A DNA stretch of 14,801 nt from CAYSCW01 sp964449165. GTDB taxonomy: Bacteria; Acidobacteriota; Aminicenantia; Aminicenantales; Aminicenantaceae. The stretch lies in assembly GCA_964449165.1 (NCBI GenBank), contig CAYVAT010000059.1, forward strand, positions 1 through 14,801, read 5' to 3'. Shown here in pieces: positions 14,717-14,801 of this stretch (its first letter is position 1; each line of letters begins with the position of its first letter). The notes below the pieces were generated by a model, which saw nothing but the letters and a program-made list of their open reading frames with translations, was not told the origin of the DNA and ran no database searches. The translations under genes and the position numbers were made by a program.

Positions 14717-14801
14717 CTACTCAGCCTCTTTAAAAACTTGCTTGATCCGTTTGAAGGCCCAGTTGAGTTCTTTCTGTCTGATGATCAAGGGAGGAGCAAA
14801 G
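14717..14801 (-). CDS. C-terminus of a class III aminotransferase (partial)
   Basis: Only the last 27 codons lie inside the window; the gene continues past the right edge. The peptide reads FAPPLIIRQKELNWAFKRIK then QVFKEAE and a TAG stop. The motif [FV]-[AST]-PPL-[IV]-I followed by an amphipathic helix is the usual end of pyridoxal-phosphate class III aminotransferases (acetylornithine, 4-aminobutyrate and related enzymes). The fragment is too short to choose a substrate and contains no catalytic residues. Confidence 0.75.
   Translation of the reverse strand, partial: FAPPLIIRQKELNWAFKRIKQVFKEAE

Overview
The window looks like chromosome from an anaerobic, Gram-negative-type bacterium, probably of an uncultured lineage. 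The evidence is a four-subunit ferredoxin-dependent 2-oxoacid oxidoreductase, an envelope lipoprotein of the tryptophan/tyrosine-rich DUF6600 kind, a secreted pair of M16 peptidases, and moderate GC. Candidatus Aminicenantes or a relative is my best guess, from general impression only; no marker here proves it.

Layout from left to right. (1) A sigma-54-dependent response regulator (17-1474, minus). (2) A 399-base spacer holding a large nested stem-loop repeat. (3) Two tandem secreted M16 peptidase-like genes (1874-3262 and 3264-4595, plus), one with the zinc motif and one without it. (4) Convergent to them, a cytoplasmic M24 Xaa-Pro aminopeptidase (4603-5991, minus). (5) A compact porGDAB-type operon for a pyruvate/2-oxoacid:ferredoxin oxidoreductase (9073 down to 6069, minus). 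(6) The widely conserved dnaX-ybaB-recR replication/repair operon (12005 down to 9170, minus), with a palindromic element of about 200 bases between dnaX and ybaB. (7) An EamA/DMT-family transporter (12266-13168, plus) convergent with a DUF6600-type lipoprotein (13240-14379, minus). Two near-identical 80-bp palindromic elements in opposite orientation flank this pair. (8) A cluster of palindromic repeats, then the last 27 codons of a class III aminotransferase (14717 to the window edge, minus).

How the genes work together. PorG, D, A and B make one enzyme that oxidatively decarboxylates a 2-oxoacid, most likely pyruvate, to an acyl-CoA and reduces ferredoxin. DnaX is the clamp-loader ATPase, and YbaB and RecR are its usual operon partners. 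The M16 pair probably forms one heterodimeric periplasmic peptidase, with zinc-site residues on one chain and the substrate-binding Arg/Tyr pair on the other. The Xaa-Pro aminopeptidase would act on peptides in the cytoplasm.

The unusual content is in the spacers. At least three unrelated families of long palindromic repeat occur within 15 kb, with no transposase gene in the window. One family (1594-1676 and 14626-14707) has 22-23 bp stems that keep pairing through a compensatory change and a G-rich conserved loop. I saw no CRISPR array, tRNA, rRNA or recognisable riboswitch.
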